DNA of 64,000 bases from Xenorhabdus sp014467285 (GTDB lineage: Bacteria; Pseudomonadota; Gammaproteobacteria; Enterobacterales; Enterobacteriaceae). A program made the position numbers and the translations under genes. Position 1 is the stretch's first letter. Each line of letters opens with the position of its first letter. The notes under the pieces are model-generated. The model saw only the letters and a list, made by a program, of their open reading frames with translations. It ran no database searches and had not been told where the DNA came from. The DNA lies in contig NZ_NKHR01000004.1 of the NCBI RefSeq assembly GCF_014467285.1, positions 1 to 64,000 of the forward strand. Reading direction: 5' to 3'. Positions 54,606 through 62,310 of this stretch are shown here, piece by piece.

Positions 54606-55241
54606 ATGCAAGTGATTGAAAGGACGCATCATCTTTGTAAGCGTATTGTTTTTAGACGTATTGTTTTTAGACGTATTATTTTTAGACGTATTATTTTTAG
54701 ACATTGTATTTCCAGATTATTTCTACGGGTGCTGACGACCTTGTTCTTAATTAACGTAATATGTCATTCAGTAGCAATGGCTATGCCTGAGGTCAATGAG
54801 AAGATCAATGAAAATGTTGCACGGGTAGTTTCTGGAATCATCAGCTATACACACTGGCCTGCTACACCGACGACGCTGCATTTATGTCTGGTCCCCCCGT
54901 CCAATTACATTAGCGTGTTAACTCACATTAATATGATTTCTGATTACACAGAATTACAAATAGAAACGCTGAATTTCAACGTAGGACAATTAATAGAAAA
55001 ATGTGACATTATTTATTATGGTCTGGTCGATCCGAAGCTTCAACAGCAAGTGATTAGCAAGAAAAATAACAAACCCCTGCTTACGATTGCTGAAAATAAC
55101 CCACACTGTGAAACCGGTAGCGCATTTTGCCTCAACATAACCAGTACTCAGGCAACATTCGGCCTTAACCTTGATATTCTGGCGCGCAGCGGAGTGCGCA
55201 TAAATCCGAATGTCCTGCAATTGGCGCGTAAGGTGGAATAA
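54606..55241 (+). CDS. yfiR: YfiR-like periplasmic repressor of the diguanylate cyclase
   Basis: Periplasmic protein that binds and inhibits the sensor part of YfiN/DgcN. Family blocks: NVARVVSGIISYTHWP, CETGSAFCLNI with the paired cysteines, and NLDILARSGVRINPNVLQLARK. Start chosen at ATG 54606 (211 aa); ATG 54525 is also in frame. The signal n-region is unusually long and Arg-rich because of a four-unit 15-bp repeat (RIVFR-RIVFR-RIIFR-RIIFR), before the hydrophobic core and a cut near SVAMA. Coupled to dgcN 5 bp downstream. Confidence 0.85.
   Translation: MQVIERTHHLCKRIVFRRIVFRRIIFRRIIFRHCISRLFLRVLTTLFLINVICHSVAMAMPEVNEKINENVARVVSGIISYTHWPATPTTLHLCLVPPSNYISVLTHINMISDYTELQIETLNFNVGQLIEKCDIIYYGLVDPKLQQQVISKKNNKPLLTIAENNPHCETGSAFCLNITSTQATFGLNLDILARSGVRINPNVLQLARKVE
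54642..54701 (+). repeat. 15-bp tandem repeat in the yfiR signal peptide
   Basis: Four units of CGTATT(G/A)TTTTTAGA at 54642-54656, 54657-54671, 54672-54686 and 54687-54701, then a degenerate fifth. Each unit encodes R-I-(V/I)-F-R. Confidence 0.9.
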
Positions 55242-55246
55242 TCTGT

Positions 55247-56506
55247 ATGAAAAAGCGCTATTCACTGATGTCATCACGCCCTACCTTACGCCAGGCCTTT
55301 CACAGGATCCACCTGACCATTACATTCATCATATTGTCGGTCGTGGGATTATTCCTATCTTTATTGGCACTGCTTGCCATGCAAAAATATGCCGAAAACA
55401 ACCTGAAACTGCTCTCCACAACCATCGCCCATACAGCACAAGCTGCCGTGGTTTTTCAGGATAAAACTGCCGCAACAGAAATATTAGAAATGATAGCGGT
55501 TCATAATGGTTTTACCGAGGCCAAAATTTTTGATGCCAAACAGCAAGTATTGGCCAGTTGGCAAGCAAATCAGGAATCCAGCACGGGTAACTTTAAGATG
55601 TTGGTCGAACATTGGCTTTTCCCTGAACCTCTTATCCTGCCAATCTATCATCATCAACAAAAAGTAGGATCAGTCTGGTTAGTTGGCAACAGCGACCATA
55701 TCATCCAATTTATTTATCAGGCATTGTTGGTGCTGTTCGCCTGCCTACTGTTCAGTGCCGTGATTTCCCTTTACCTCTCCTTACGCATGCACGATGGTAT
55801 TGTCAGGGCATTGCAGAATATTACCCTCGTCGCCCATGACGTCCGTCAGCGGAGAGCGTTTTCACAGCGAGTGCCTTCTGCCCACATTGCTGAACTGCAT
55901 GAATTAAGCCAGGTTTTTAACCACCTGCTCGAAGAATTGGAAGAGTGGCAACATCATTTACAAACAGAAAAAGCGGTTTTAACCTGGCAGGCACAACATG
56001 ATTCCCTGACCGGCTTACCAAACCGGGCCACCTTTGAGCGCGTACTTTCAACCGTCATGAATGATAAATTCATGCGCGAAAGTGCAGCAATCTTGTTTAT
56101 TGATGGCAATAGGCTTAAATATGTCAACGATATCTATGGGCATGTAGCCGGTGATCACGTTCTTGTCACTATAGCAGCCACTTTAAAAAGAAGGGTAAGG
56201 AAAACAGATACCGTCGCCCGACTTGGCGGGGATGAGTTCGCTATCTTACTGCCTTCCGCTGATTTGAAAGATGCAGAACGCGTTGCAAAAAATATCATTC
56301 ATGCCATGGATACCCCCATTCTTCTCCCTAACGGCCAGCACCTGCGTATCACTCTCAGTATTGGTATTGCCTTATCCAACGGTGACTTAACAGCGGAACA
56401 ACTTTTGTCAGAAGCTGATGCAGCTATGTACCACATTAAACAACGAGGCGGTGGCTGGTATGTTGCTGATATAACAAAACTAAACTACCTATCAAGGAAC
56501 TCGTAG
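55247..56506 (+). CDS. dgcN: DgcN/YfiN-like diguanylate cyclase
   Basis: A 419-aa inner-membrane cyclase: helix at ~25-50, a periplasmic CHASE8-like domain (NNLKLLSTTIAHTAQAAVVFQD), a second helix at ~165-185, HAMP (RALQNITLVAHDVRQRRAFSQRV), then GGDEF with metal Asp in LFIDGNRLKYVNDIYGH and the active motif RLGGDEF. It makes c-di-GMP when released from YfiR. The yfiB gene that completes the E. coli operon is absent; an EAL remnant follows instead. All catalytic residues appear intact. Confidence 0.9.
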   Translation: MKKRYSLMSSRPTLRQAFHRIHLTITFIILSVVGLFLSLLALLAMQKYAENNLKLLSTTIAHTAQAAVVFQDKTAATEILEMIAVHNGFTEAKIFDAKQQVLASWQANQESSTGNFKMLVEHWLFPEPLILPIYHHQQKVGSVWLVGNSDHIIQFIYQALLVLFACLLFSAVISLYLSLRMHDGIVRALQNITLVAHDVRQRRAFSQRVPSAHIAELHELSQVFNHLLEELEEWQHHLQTEKAVLTWQAQHDSLTGLPNRATFERVLSTVMNDKFMRESAAILFIDGNRLKYVNDIYGHVAGDHVLVTIAATLKRRVRKTDTVARLGGDEFAILLPSADLKDAERVAKNIIHAMDTPILLPNGQHLRITLSIGIALSNGDLTAEQLLSEADAAMYHIKQRGGGWYVADITKLNYLSRNS

Positions 56507-56673
56507 AGAATATCATTGACCTTGCTCTGCAATTAAATTTAGAAATTATGGCAGAAGGCATTGAAAATCAGAAATAGCTAAATCAACTCAAAAACTATTC
56601 TGTTGATTATTTACAGGGGTACTATTTTGACCGCCCGATGCTGTTGGAAGAGTTTGTCAGGAAATGGTTATGA
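56503..56673 (+). pseudogene. C-terminal remnant of an EAL-domain phosphodiesterase
   Basis: In a different frame from dgcN, and overlapping its last codons, the sequence reads VENIIDLALQLNLEIMAEGIE-NQ, a TAG stop, then LQGYYFDRPM and FVRKWL to TGA 56671. These are the last motifs of EAL domains (AEGIE, QGY.F..P). The catalytic EAL motif itself is missing and a stop interrupts the frame, so it is nonfunctional. Confidence 0.8.
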
Positions 56674-56780
56674 CGGAGGTTTCCCCTGTAAAAACAATCC
56701 TCCAATACGCTCAGCTTTCACAACACTGTTACTATAATGACAATTTTTAACGATTTTTCGCCATTATTGATACTATTGTG

Positions 56781-56930
56781 TCAAATTTTTAGATCCAACC
56801 ATTTCTGTTCCATATGCTGAGCAATGGCCGTCACTAATGATTTATCAATTCCCAACTCATTGGCAATCGATTGAAAACGACAGCTTCCATCAGAAAATCT
56901 TCTTTTAACATTCAGCGAAGTATTAAGCAT
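56781..56930 (-). pseudogene. HipA C-terminal-like remnant coupled to the HipB-like gene
   Basis: A 49-codon frame whose ATG overlaps the end of the upstream regulator by 8 bp. The segment FQSIANELGIDKSLVTAIAQHM...W resembles the helical C-terminal end of HipA-family kinases. A full HipA is about 400-440 aa, so most of the kinase is gone, probably by an internal deletion that kept the coupled start. Family call tentative. Confidence 0.45.
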
Positions 56931-57198
56931 TTTTCAATACCTCAGCAATCGTGGTGGGTTCTCTCTTACGCTCTTTAGTGAGTTCATGAAGTGGCTGTAA
57001 CTCACCAATTGCTTCCAATAACATAAGAAACTGCCGTAATGAGATATTACCTGTACGCTCAAATTTCCTAATGGTGCTATAGGGCACGCCGGAACGCTCA
57101 GCTAAATCTTCGACGGACATTTTTTGTTGCTTACGTTGCCGCTTGATAAAATCTTTTAATTCATGCTGCACATCATAGGCAGTATAGAGAGAAAACAT
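56923..57198 (-). CDS. HipB-like XRE-family antitoxin/regulator
   Basis: A 91-aa protein with a Cro/CI-type helix-turn-helix (MSVEDLAERSGVPYSTIRKFERTG, residues ~27-50) and a C-terminal ending TTIAEVLKNA, the form commonly seen directly upstream of HipA-family toxins. AGAGG precedes the ATG. The neighbouring toxin is reduced to a stub, so this antitoxin is an orphan and may still repress its own promoter in 57199-57300. Confidence 0.75.
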   Translation of the reverse strand: MFSLYTAYDVQHELKDFIKRQRKQQKMSVEDLAERSGVPYSTIRKFERTGNISLRQFLMLLEAIGELQPLHELTKERKREPTTIAEVLKNA

Positions 57199-57334
57199 GA
57201 GAATAGCCTCTGTTACTATTATGACAATAATATAGTAAATTCACGATAAAATTGCCACTATAGTAACATTTTTATATCAGACTTAAGCTTACGAAAATAA
57301 AATTAACTATCCAAATCCTGAATGATATGAAAGA

Positions 57335-57799
57335 TCAAATATAACATGCTGCTTTATTTGAAATTAATAAATTACTGTGTTTATTCAACATGATTGGTAA
57401 TTTATGTAAAAAAACATAACCATCATGTTGAAATTCAATCATAATTTTATTGGAAGAAGATATGAAAAAAGTATCGCCATCAAAAAAACAACTTGAATTT
57501 AACTTTAAGTAATTCCCAACAAAATCATCAATATGATTGGCATCCATTAGATAAACGTGATCTTTTGTATAGGAATCTTCATTGATGATAAAAATATCAC
57601 CCGAAAGGTATTTCCTGAAATTAATTAGATCCAGTATTTCTGAATCCTCCATCTTATCCCAATTGTCTATCTTGCTCAAAAATTCAAACCTGCTTTCTTG
57701 TGCAAATCCGACGTAATTTAGTAATATCAATTCTCCACCAATAATAGGACGTAATATCAAATCAGCTTTATCCATTGTATATTTTTTATAGCTTTCCAT
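57335..57799 (-). CDS. Unrecognised acidic protein, possible immunity protein
   Basis: A 154-aa protein from ATG 57799 (AAAGG upstream; 13 upstream codons are also open). No signal peptide or motif is recognised. It is mixed alpha/beta with acidic patches (DNWDKMEDSEILDL, DANHIDDFVGNYL) and very AT-rich codons unlike the backbone genes. Lying just downstream of the PAAR/DUF3289/DUF943 remnants, it has the size and composition of many immunity proteins of polymorphic toxin systems; that role is only suggested by position. Confidence 0.5.
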   Translation of the reverse strand: MESYKKYTMDKADLILRPIIGGELILLNYVGFAQESRFEFLSKIDNWDKMEDSEILDLINFRKYLSGDIFIINEDSYTKDHVYLMDANHIDDFVGNYLKLNSSCFFDGDTFFISSSNKIMIEFQHDGYVFLHKLPIMLNKHSNLLISNKAACYI

Positions 57800-58117
57800 A
57801 CTACTTACCTTTGGCTTATCCAATATATTGATTAACAATACATAAAATAACCTGACCTTTCCACCTTATTTAAAGGCATTTTTGGCTTCATTTAAGCGCA
57901 TAGAATCAGCACTTCAAGAATAATCAAAATTCTTTCACCAAATAATATCATCTTACTATTCAAAAATAAGAAAGATATTATACTAACAAATGCAATAAAA
58001 TTAAGAATTGGCGGGTACAGCATCTGAGGTTTATCCTCTTGTTTTGACCCGCCTATATACCCGATAGATTTTCAGCCAAACATAAATTCAATATAGAGTA
58101 ATTAGAAAAAATCATTT
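57800..58117. other. Intergenic region with a cruciform-like hairpin
   Basis: No gene. GGCGGGT (58010-58016) pairs with ACCCGCC (58047-58053) around an inner GAGG/CCTC stem. Confidence 0.4.
58010..58053 (-). terminator. Possible terminator of the DUF943 gene
   Basis: Branched inverted repeat 65 bp after the stop at 58118; followed on the minus strand by AATTCTTAATTTT. Modest support. Confidence 0.4.
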
Positions 58118-58544
58118 TCAATGATATTCAAGATCCAAATTTTCTGACATTGAGATTTCAAAAACAAATTTCTTTTCAACACAATTAGCGTCTACATTCA
58201 TATCATCAAAACAAAGAAGATCGGAATCTTCATCTGTTCCACGATCAACCTTATATCCATTTCCTATATCAACGAAAACAATATCATAACTTCCATCTTC
58301 AGAAGAGCATGGAACATCATACTTTTCCTTTAGCAGCTCTTTGTTTTTATTCCACCAATGTACTTTTCCCCAGCTGGTCAATGGGAAGTTTTTCACTAAG
58401 ACAACTCTATATCCACTTCCTGGGGTTAAGCTATGAACACCAATTATTTCCACTGTTCTTAATAAAAAAATAAAGAACAGAAAAAACACTAATAACGGTT
58501 ATAAAAAACAATAACTTCCTCTTAGTGTTAATGTTTTTCATCAT
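58118..58544 (-). pseudogene. DUF943-family protein, frameshifted at an A7/T7 run
   Basis: The start MMKNINTKRKLLFFITVIS at 58544 opens a membrane-anchored N-terminus. The family body continues in another frame: LRTVEIIGVHSL, KNFPLTSWGKVHWWNKNKELLKEKYDVP, FVDIGNGYK, LCFDDM...NCVEKK. The frames join if the seven-base run at 58464-58470 is read as six. Combined length is about 142 aa. DUF943 proteins are small membrane-anchored proteins found beside DUF3289/PAAR genes and may act as immunity partners; that function is an inference. It overlaps the DUF3289 remnant by four bases (ATGA). Confidence 0.7.
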
Positions 58545-58783
58545 TTTTGACCTTCTATAACCTCCGTTACATTCATATCAGTAATAAATGGCTTAAATTT
58601 CAATCTATCCCATCTCTGTAGAACAAACCAAACTCTAAAAATTCGGAACTGTTTATAAGTCAAATTCAAAATATCATCACCATCAAGACCAAAATGATCT
58701 TGAACATGGTATTCCACTGTTGCCACAAACTTATCACCAGAAATTTCAAGTGACGTCAAAGTGGAGTAAACAGAAGCTATCAA
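58541..58783 (-). pseudogene. C-terminal remnant of a DUF3289 protein
   Basis: An 80-codon frame, entered from an upstream stop and without an ATG, reads VQDHFGLDGDD, FRIFRVWFVLQRWDRLKFKPFITDMN and EVIEGQK, the conserved end of DUF3289 proteins (usually ~270 aa). The N-terminal two thirds are missing. It lies 10 bp after the PAAR gene, where intact systems carry the complete DUF3289 partner. Confidence 0.7.
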
Positions 58784-58793
58784 ATTGAATTAC

Positions 58794-59069
58794 CTAACTT
58801 TCATAACTATCAGGAATGGAATGTATAAGACCGGCATGACAAGGACAGGTTGTCCGACTATCCAACGTTCCCGCCAATTTTGTTCCTTTATCCAGAAAAG
58901 AGGCAACACCTCCGACAATGGCATAATTTCCTGAGTATCTGCCACAAGTCACAGTAGAACCTTCAATAGCTGCTTGTTTTCCATAAAATTTAATGTTGTC
59001 GGTTCCGGTAAGAATTGCACCGCCACACGTTGTTTTATCACCAACTGTCAGAAAATTTCCTTTTGCCAT
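58794..59069 (-). CDS. PAAR-domain protein (type VI secretion spike tip)
   Basis: A 91-aa protein that is nothing but a PAAR repeat domain: VGDKTTCGGAILTG, GSTVTCGRYSGNYAIVGG, AGTLDSRTTCPCHAGLIHS. PAAR proteins cap the VgrG spike of type VI machines and carry effectors, fused or non-covalent. GAAGGGAATAAT precedes the ATG. The partner gene downstream is truncated, so the tip may be intact while its cargo is lost. No other T6SS gene is in the window. Confidence 0.88.
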   Translation of the reverse strand: MAKGNFLTVGDKTTCGGAILTGTDNIKFYGKQAAIEGSTVTCGRYSGNYAIVGGVASFLDKGTKLAGTLDSRTTCPCHAGLIHSIPDSYES

Positions 59070-59207
59070 ATTATTCCCTTCATTTTGATGTTTATTTAAA
59101 ATAAGTCAGAATATTCTGACTCAGTTTTTTCCATCCTGAATCATTTTTCCTCTATCTATGCTTACCCGACTCTATCAATCAATAATCCATTGTCATCACT
59201 AAAACTT

Positions 59208-59445
59208 TTACTGACTTTTCGCTACAATATTTTCTGCCAGTGATGTATGGCTGACAGCATATTTCGCCTGCCATGCTTTGGGATTGATCAAATAATGTTG
59301 CCGGAAACGCTTGGAAAAATGACTTGGGCTAGAATAACCCACTGCGACAGCGACTTCAATGACACTCATCCCTTTCTTCAATAAATCTTCAGCCGTAGTC
59401 ATACGAACGTTTTCCAGATATTGGTGGAAACAGCGCGGCGCTGCA
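59208..59445 (-). pseudogene. AraC-family regulator, C-terminal fragment
   Basis: A minus-strand frame reads FHQYLENVRMTTAEDLLKKG, then MSVIEVAVAVGYSSPSHFSKRF and the exit RQHYLINPKAWQ, the second helix-turn-helix of AraC/XylS regulators. A stop just upstream removes the ligand domain. It lies next to an ABC-exporter fragment; in siderophore islands such as yersiniabactin an AraC regulator sits beside ABC genes, so both may be relics of one cluster. Confidence 0.7.
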
Positions 59446-59504
59446 AACCGTTAATCATATTATATTGGCAATCATAAATTTGAGCTGTCACGCAAGCGGG
59501 TACC

Positions 59505-59758
59505 CGCGCTATTCTGAAACAGTTTCCCGTCTTATTTCTGGACGAAGCAACCGCTTCTCTGGACCCCGAAAATGAGCGATTGGTACAAGAAGCGTTTGAT
59601 TCTCTTATTCAGAACAAAACCGTCTTTGTGATAGCGGCACCCATGATGAATTACTGAAACGTTGCCTGCTTTATCAGTCTCTTTGGAAAAATCACCTTGG
59701 TTCAGAAGAGCATTGGCACTTAAACCCAAATAGGCACTTACACCCGAATAAGGTGTAG
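59505..59758 (+). pseudogene. ABC exporter ATP-binding domain remnant
   Basis: The plus strand reads ARAILKQFPVLFLDEATASLD-PE (Walker B and D-loop), continues QEAFDSLIQNKTVFVIA, then after a deletion and frame change GTHDELLKRCLLYQSLW to TAG 59756-59758. The H-loop region between VIA and GTHDELL is gone, so it cannot function. The tail contains an 18-bp repeat (HLNPNR-HLHPNK). Confidence 0.8.
59717..59752 (+). repeat. 18-bp tandem repeat at the end of the ABC remnant
   Basis: CACTTAAACCCAAATAGG followed by CACTTACACCCGAATAAG, in frame with the ABC protein tail. Confidence 0.75.
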
Positions 59759-59816
59759 ATGTACCCCATCCATTCTTTGACTTATTACGTTACTGCCATT
59801 TTTATAGGATTTCTTC

Positions 59817-59968
59817 ATGCACACGGACTTTCTCTCTCCTGATTCGCTGCGTCAGCTTATATCTGACCTATTCAATCAAAAAAACCAGAAAGAGAATGGC
59901 AGGAAACTTGCGAAAAACTTGAGTGTATTATGAAATATGTTCGCCCTTATGCCAGCAAAAAAGACTAA
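59817..59968 (+). pseudogene. Small ORF of about 50 codons, frameshifted at an A7 run
   Basis: The start reads MHTDFLSPDSLRQLISDLFNQ; after the run of seven A's at 59878-59884 the other frame continues KPEREWQETCEKLECIMKYVRPYASKKD to TAA 59966-59968. Reading eight A's would give one ~50-aa helical protein. I do not recognise it. It follows the ABC remnant on the same strand and may belong to the same lost cluster. Confidence 0.45.
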
Positions 59969-60069
59969 AAATCTATTGGGATAAGTCGTCATAACACTTC
60001 AGGAAAACCAGAGATACTTCTGGTTTTCCTGACAAACTGAACTGCAAAAACAAGATGTTTTCCCGAATT

Positions 60070-61329
60070 TCAGTGAGTCACAATAATGCCTAATAAAATT
60101 CCTACCATCCCAAAATCAGCATCGCTAAATGTAGTGTTGGCAATGCCGATGTTTCCTAATACCGGTAACAGGAATACGGGCAGAAAAGTGATTAACATGC
60201 CTTGTGTAAAAGCCCCTAGTATCGCCCCTCTTTTCCCTCCCATCGCATTGCCAAAAACTCCGGCGGTTGCACCAACAAAGAAATGCGGCACGACACCCGG
60301 AATAATGACCGTCATGTTCAGTATGTAGAGAATAAACATGCCAATAATACCGGCGGCAAAGCTACTCAAGAAACCAATCAGGACGGCATTAGGTGCATAA
60401 GGAAAAACGACCGGGCAATCTAATGCGGGCCTGGCATTTGGCACCAATTTATCAGAGATCCCCTTAAATGCAGGCACAATCTCGGCAATCACCATTCTGA
60501 CACCTTGTAAGATGATATAAACTCCTGCCGCAAATGTGATGGATTGCATCACCGCAAACATGAAGCTATTTTTCCCACCACTGACTTGCCGGACCAAATC
60601 GTCACCCGCAAACAGGCAAGTGATGATAAAGATAATCGCCATGGTAAAAGAGATCGCAACAGGCGAATCACGCAGAAACAATAAACTTTTCGGTACGTTC
60701 ATTTCTTCTGTGGAATGCGCTTTATTCCCCAGTTTACTGCCGATAAAACCCGCCAAAACATAAGAGAGCGTCGAGAAATGCCCAAGAGCCACATCATCAG
60801 CCCCTGTAACCTTTTTCATGTAAGGGTGGATAATGGCAGGAAAAAAGACCATTGAAATCCCAACGACAAGCGAACCGATAACGACTAGCGTTATCCCCTT
60901 TATTCCGGCTACGGAAAGGATAACGGCCACCATCATCGACATAAATAAGGTATGGTGACCCGTCAGGAAAATAAATTTCCACGGTGTGAAACGAGCAATC
61001 AGGATATTGATAATCATGGCAAAGAACATGATCAACGCCATTTCTCTGCCAAAACTTTTCTGAGCGATCGATACAATCGCTTCATTGTTGGGTATTACCC
61101 CCTGAATCCCAAAAGCATGTTGGAAGATAGTCGCGAATCCTCCCAACGCATTAACAACTAACCCCGCACCGGCACCTAATATGACAAATCCCAGAATCGT
61201 TTTTACTGTTCCGGTGATACACTCTGTTATCGTTTTTTTCTGAACGGCTAAACCAATCAGGGCGATCAATCCGACCAGAACAGCAGGCTCTGACAACACA
61301 TCGTTCATCAGAAAGCGGAAGAAACCCAT
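60070..61329 (-). CDS. PTS ascorbate-type EIIC (UlaA/SgaT-like)
   Basis: A 419-aa permease subunit with about ten membrane helices, from ATG 61329 after GGAGGCGAGT. Family motifs: EPAVLVGLIALIGL, GFVILGAGAGLVVNALGGF, FTPWKFIFLTGHHTLFMS, CPVVFPYAPNAVLIGFLSSF, GAILGAFTQGMLITFLPVFLLP. It transports and phosphorylates L-ascorbate or a related sugar acid. Last gene of an EIIA-EIIB-EIIC operon. E. coli ula genes for catabolism (ulaDEF) are not adjacent, so the substrate is uncertain. Confidence 0.9.
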   Translation of the reverse strand: MGFFRFLMNDVLSEPAVLVGLIALIGLAVQKKTITECITGTVKTILGFVILGAGAGLVVNALGGFATIFQHAFGIQGVIPNNEAIVSIAQKSFGREMALIMFFAMIINILIARFTPWKFIFLTGHHTLFMSMMVAVILSVAGIKGITLVVIGSLVVGISMVFFPAIIHPYMKKVTGADDVALGHFSTLSYVLAGFIGSKLGNKAHSTEEMNVPKSLLFLRDSPVAISFTMAIIFIITCLFAGDDLVRQVSGGKNSFMFAVMQSITFAAGVYIILQGVRMVIAEIVPAFKGISDKLVPNARPALDCPVVFPYAPNAVLIGFLSSFAAGIIGMFILYILNMTVIIPGVVPHFFVGATAGVFGNAMGGKRGAILGAFTQGMLITFLPVFLLPVLGNIGIANTTFSDADFGMVGILLGIIVTH

Positions 61330-61341
61330 ACTCGCCTCCAA

Positions 61342-61629
61342 TTACAATTTGCCCATTTCAGCCAATGCCGCAGATAAACGCACTCTCATTGCAGATTTAT
61401 CCAGCATATTTTCCAGCGCAATGATTTTTCTATCTGCATTCTGAATAATCAGTTGCTCAGCAATATCTTTCGTGCCAACAAAAATATCACTCACGGTTCC
61501 TTTGGCTGAGCCTAAATCAACATGTTCAACACTGGCTTCTACACCTAATTCTTGCAGGATATTTTTGATGCTCATTTCCATTATCAAGCTCGTGCCTAAA
61601 CCATTACCGCAAACGACTGTAATTTTCAT
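61342..61629 (-). CDS. PTS ascorbate-type EIIB
   Basis: A 95-aa EIIB with the phospho-cysteine loop MKITVVCGNGLGTSLIMEM (Cys7) at the N-terminus. It takes phosphate from EIIA and passes it to the sugar on EIIC. Start at ATG 61629; an ATG five codons upstream is possible. It ends 12 bp before EIIC. Confidence 0.92.
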   Translation of the reverse strand: MKITVVCGNGLGTSLIMEMSIKNILQELGVEASVEHVDLGSAKGTVSDIFVGTKDIAEQLIIQNADRKIIALENMLDKSAMRVRLSAALAEMGKL

Positions 61630-61659
61630 GATATTGCCCGCCATGTGGGTAGATATGGG

Positions 61660-62103
61660 TCAGTAACCTTGAACGATCGAAAAAATTTCATCCCGGCTAC
61701 CGGAATACATTAATTGATTGATTTCTTGTTGGTCATCAAAAAGTTCAGCCAGCTCAGCCAACACTTCAATGTGGCTGTTGCTGTTTGTTGTCGCGAATAC
61801 GATTAATAATTTAATGGGATCATTATTTTCAGAGCCGAACGCAACACCTTGATGAAATACGGTTAAACTTAAAGCAAGGCGATTAGCCCCTTGTTCGGGC
61901 CTTGCATGTGGGATCGCAATACCCGGGCCAACGACATAATACGGGCCAATTTCTTCATGGGAACGGTAAATGGCTTCAACATAGCTCGGTTCAATCGCGC
62001 CGTTATCAATCAGTGGCTGGCATGCGATCGCAATAGCTTCACGCCAATCTTTTGCACAGGAAACCCATTGGATAACGTCAGAAGTCAGTAAAGTTTTCAG
62101 CAC
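61660..62103 (-). CDS. PTS EIIA (UlaC/mannitol-fructose type)
   Basis: A 147-aa EIIA_2-type domain with the phospho-histidine in GIAIPHARPEQGANRLALSL (His about residue 66). The start is GTG 62103 preceded by GAGGGAAACTGA. First gene of the operon. The order EIIA-EIIB-EIIC reverses the E. coli ulaABC (C-B-A) order. Confidence 0.9.
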   Translation of the reverse strand: MLKTLLTSDVIQWVSCAKDWREAIAIACQPLIDNGAIEPSYVEAIYRSHEEIGPYYVVGPGIAIPHARPEQGANRLALSLTVFHQGVAFGSENNDPIKLLIVFATTNSNSHIEVLAELAELFDDQQEINQLMYSGSRDEIFSIVQGY

Positions 62104-62248
62104 TCAGTTTCCCTCAGCGAAATAGCCCAATGTATAAAAAGAATAGTCACTGAACCGATGGAAGGCGATAAAAAGCACAGTAATACGGAGCAAATCACAT
62201 TTTGATATTTTCCCATCCTAAAAGCTGATGCTTAATAAAGCATCGGAT

Positions 62249-62283
62249 AAAAAAATCCCCAAACGGAATCGCCTGGGGATTGC
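62249..62283 (-). terminator. Terminator of the BetT-like gene
   Basis: Minus strand AATCCCCA-12 nt-TGGGGATTTTTTTATC: 8-bp stem with a strong T run, about 30 bp past the stop at 62311. Confidence 0.85.
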
Positions 62284-62310
62284 TGGCTTTTTTGTTAATG
62301 ATCGATTTTG

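Noticed and set aside
59532..59729. 65-codon minus-strand frame opposite the ABC remnant
   Set aside because: It is a shadow of the ABC transporter fragment, whose plus-strand reading contains clear Walker B and GTHDELL motifs.
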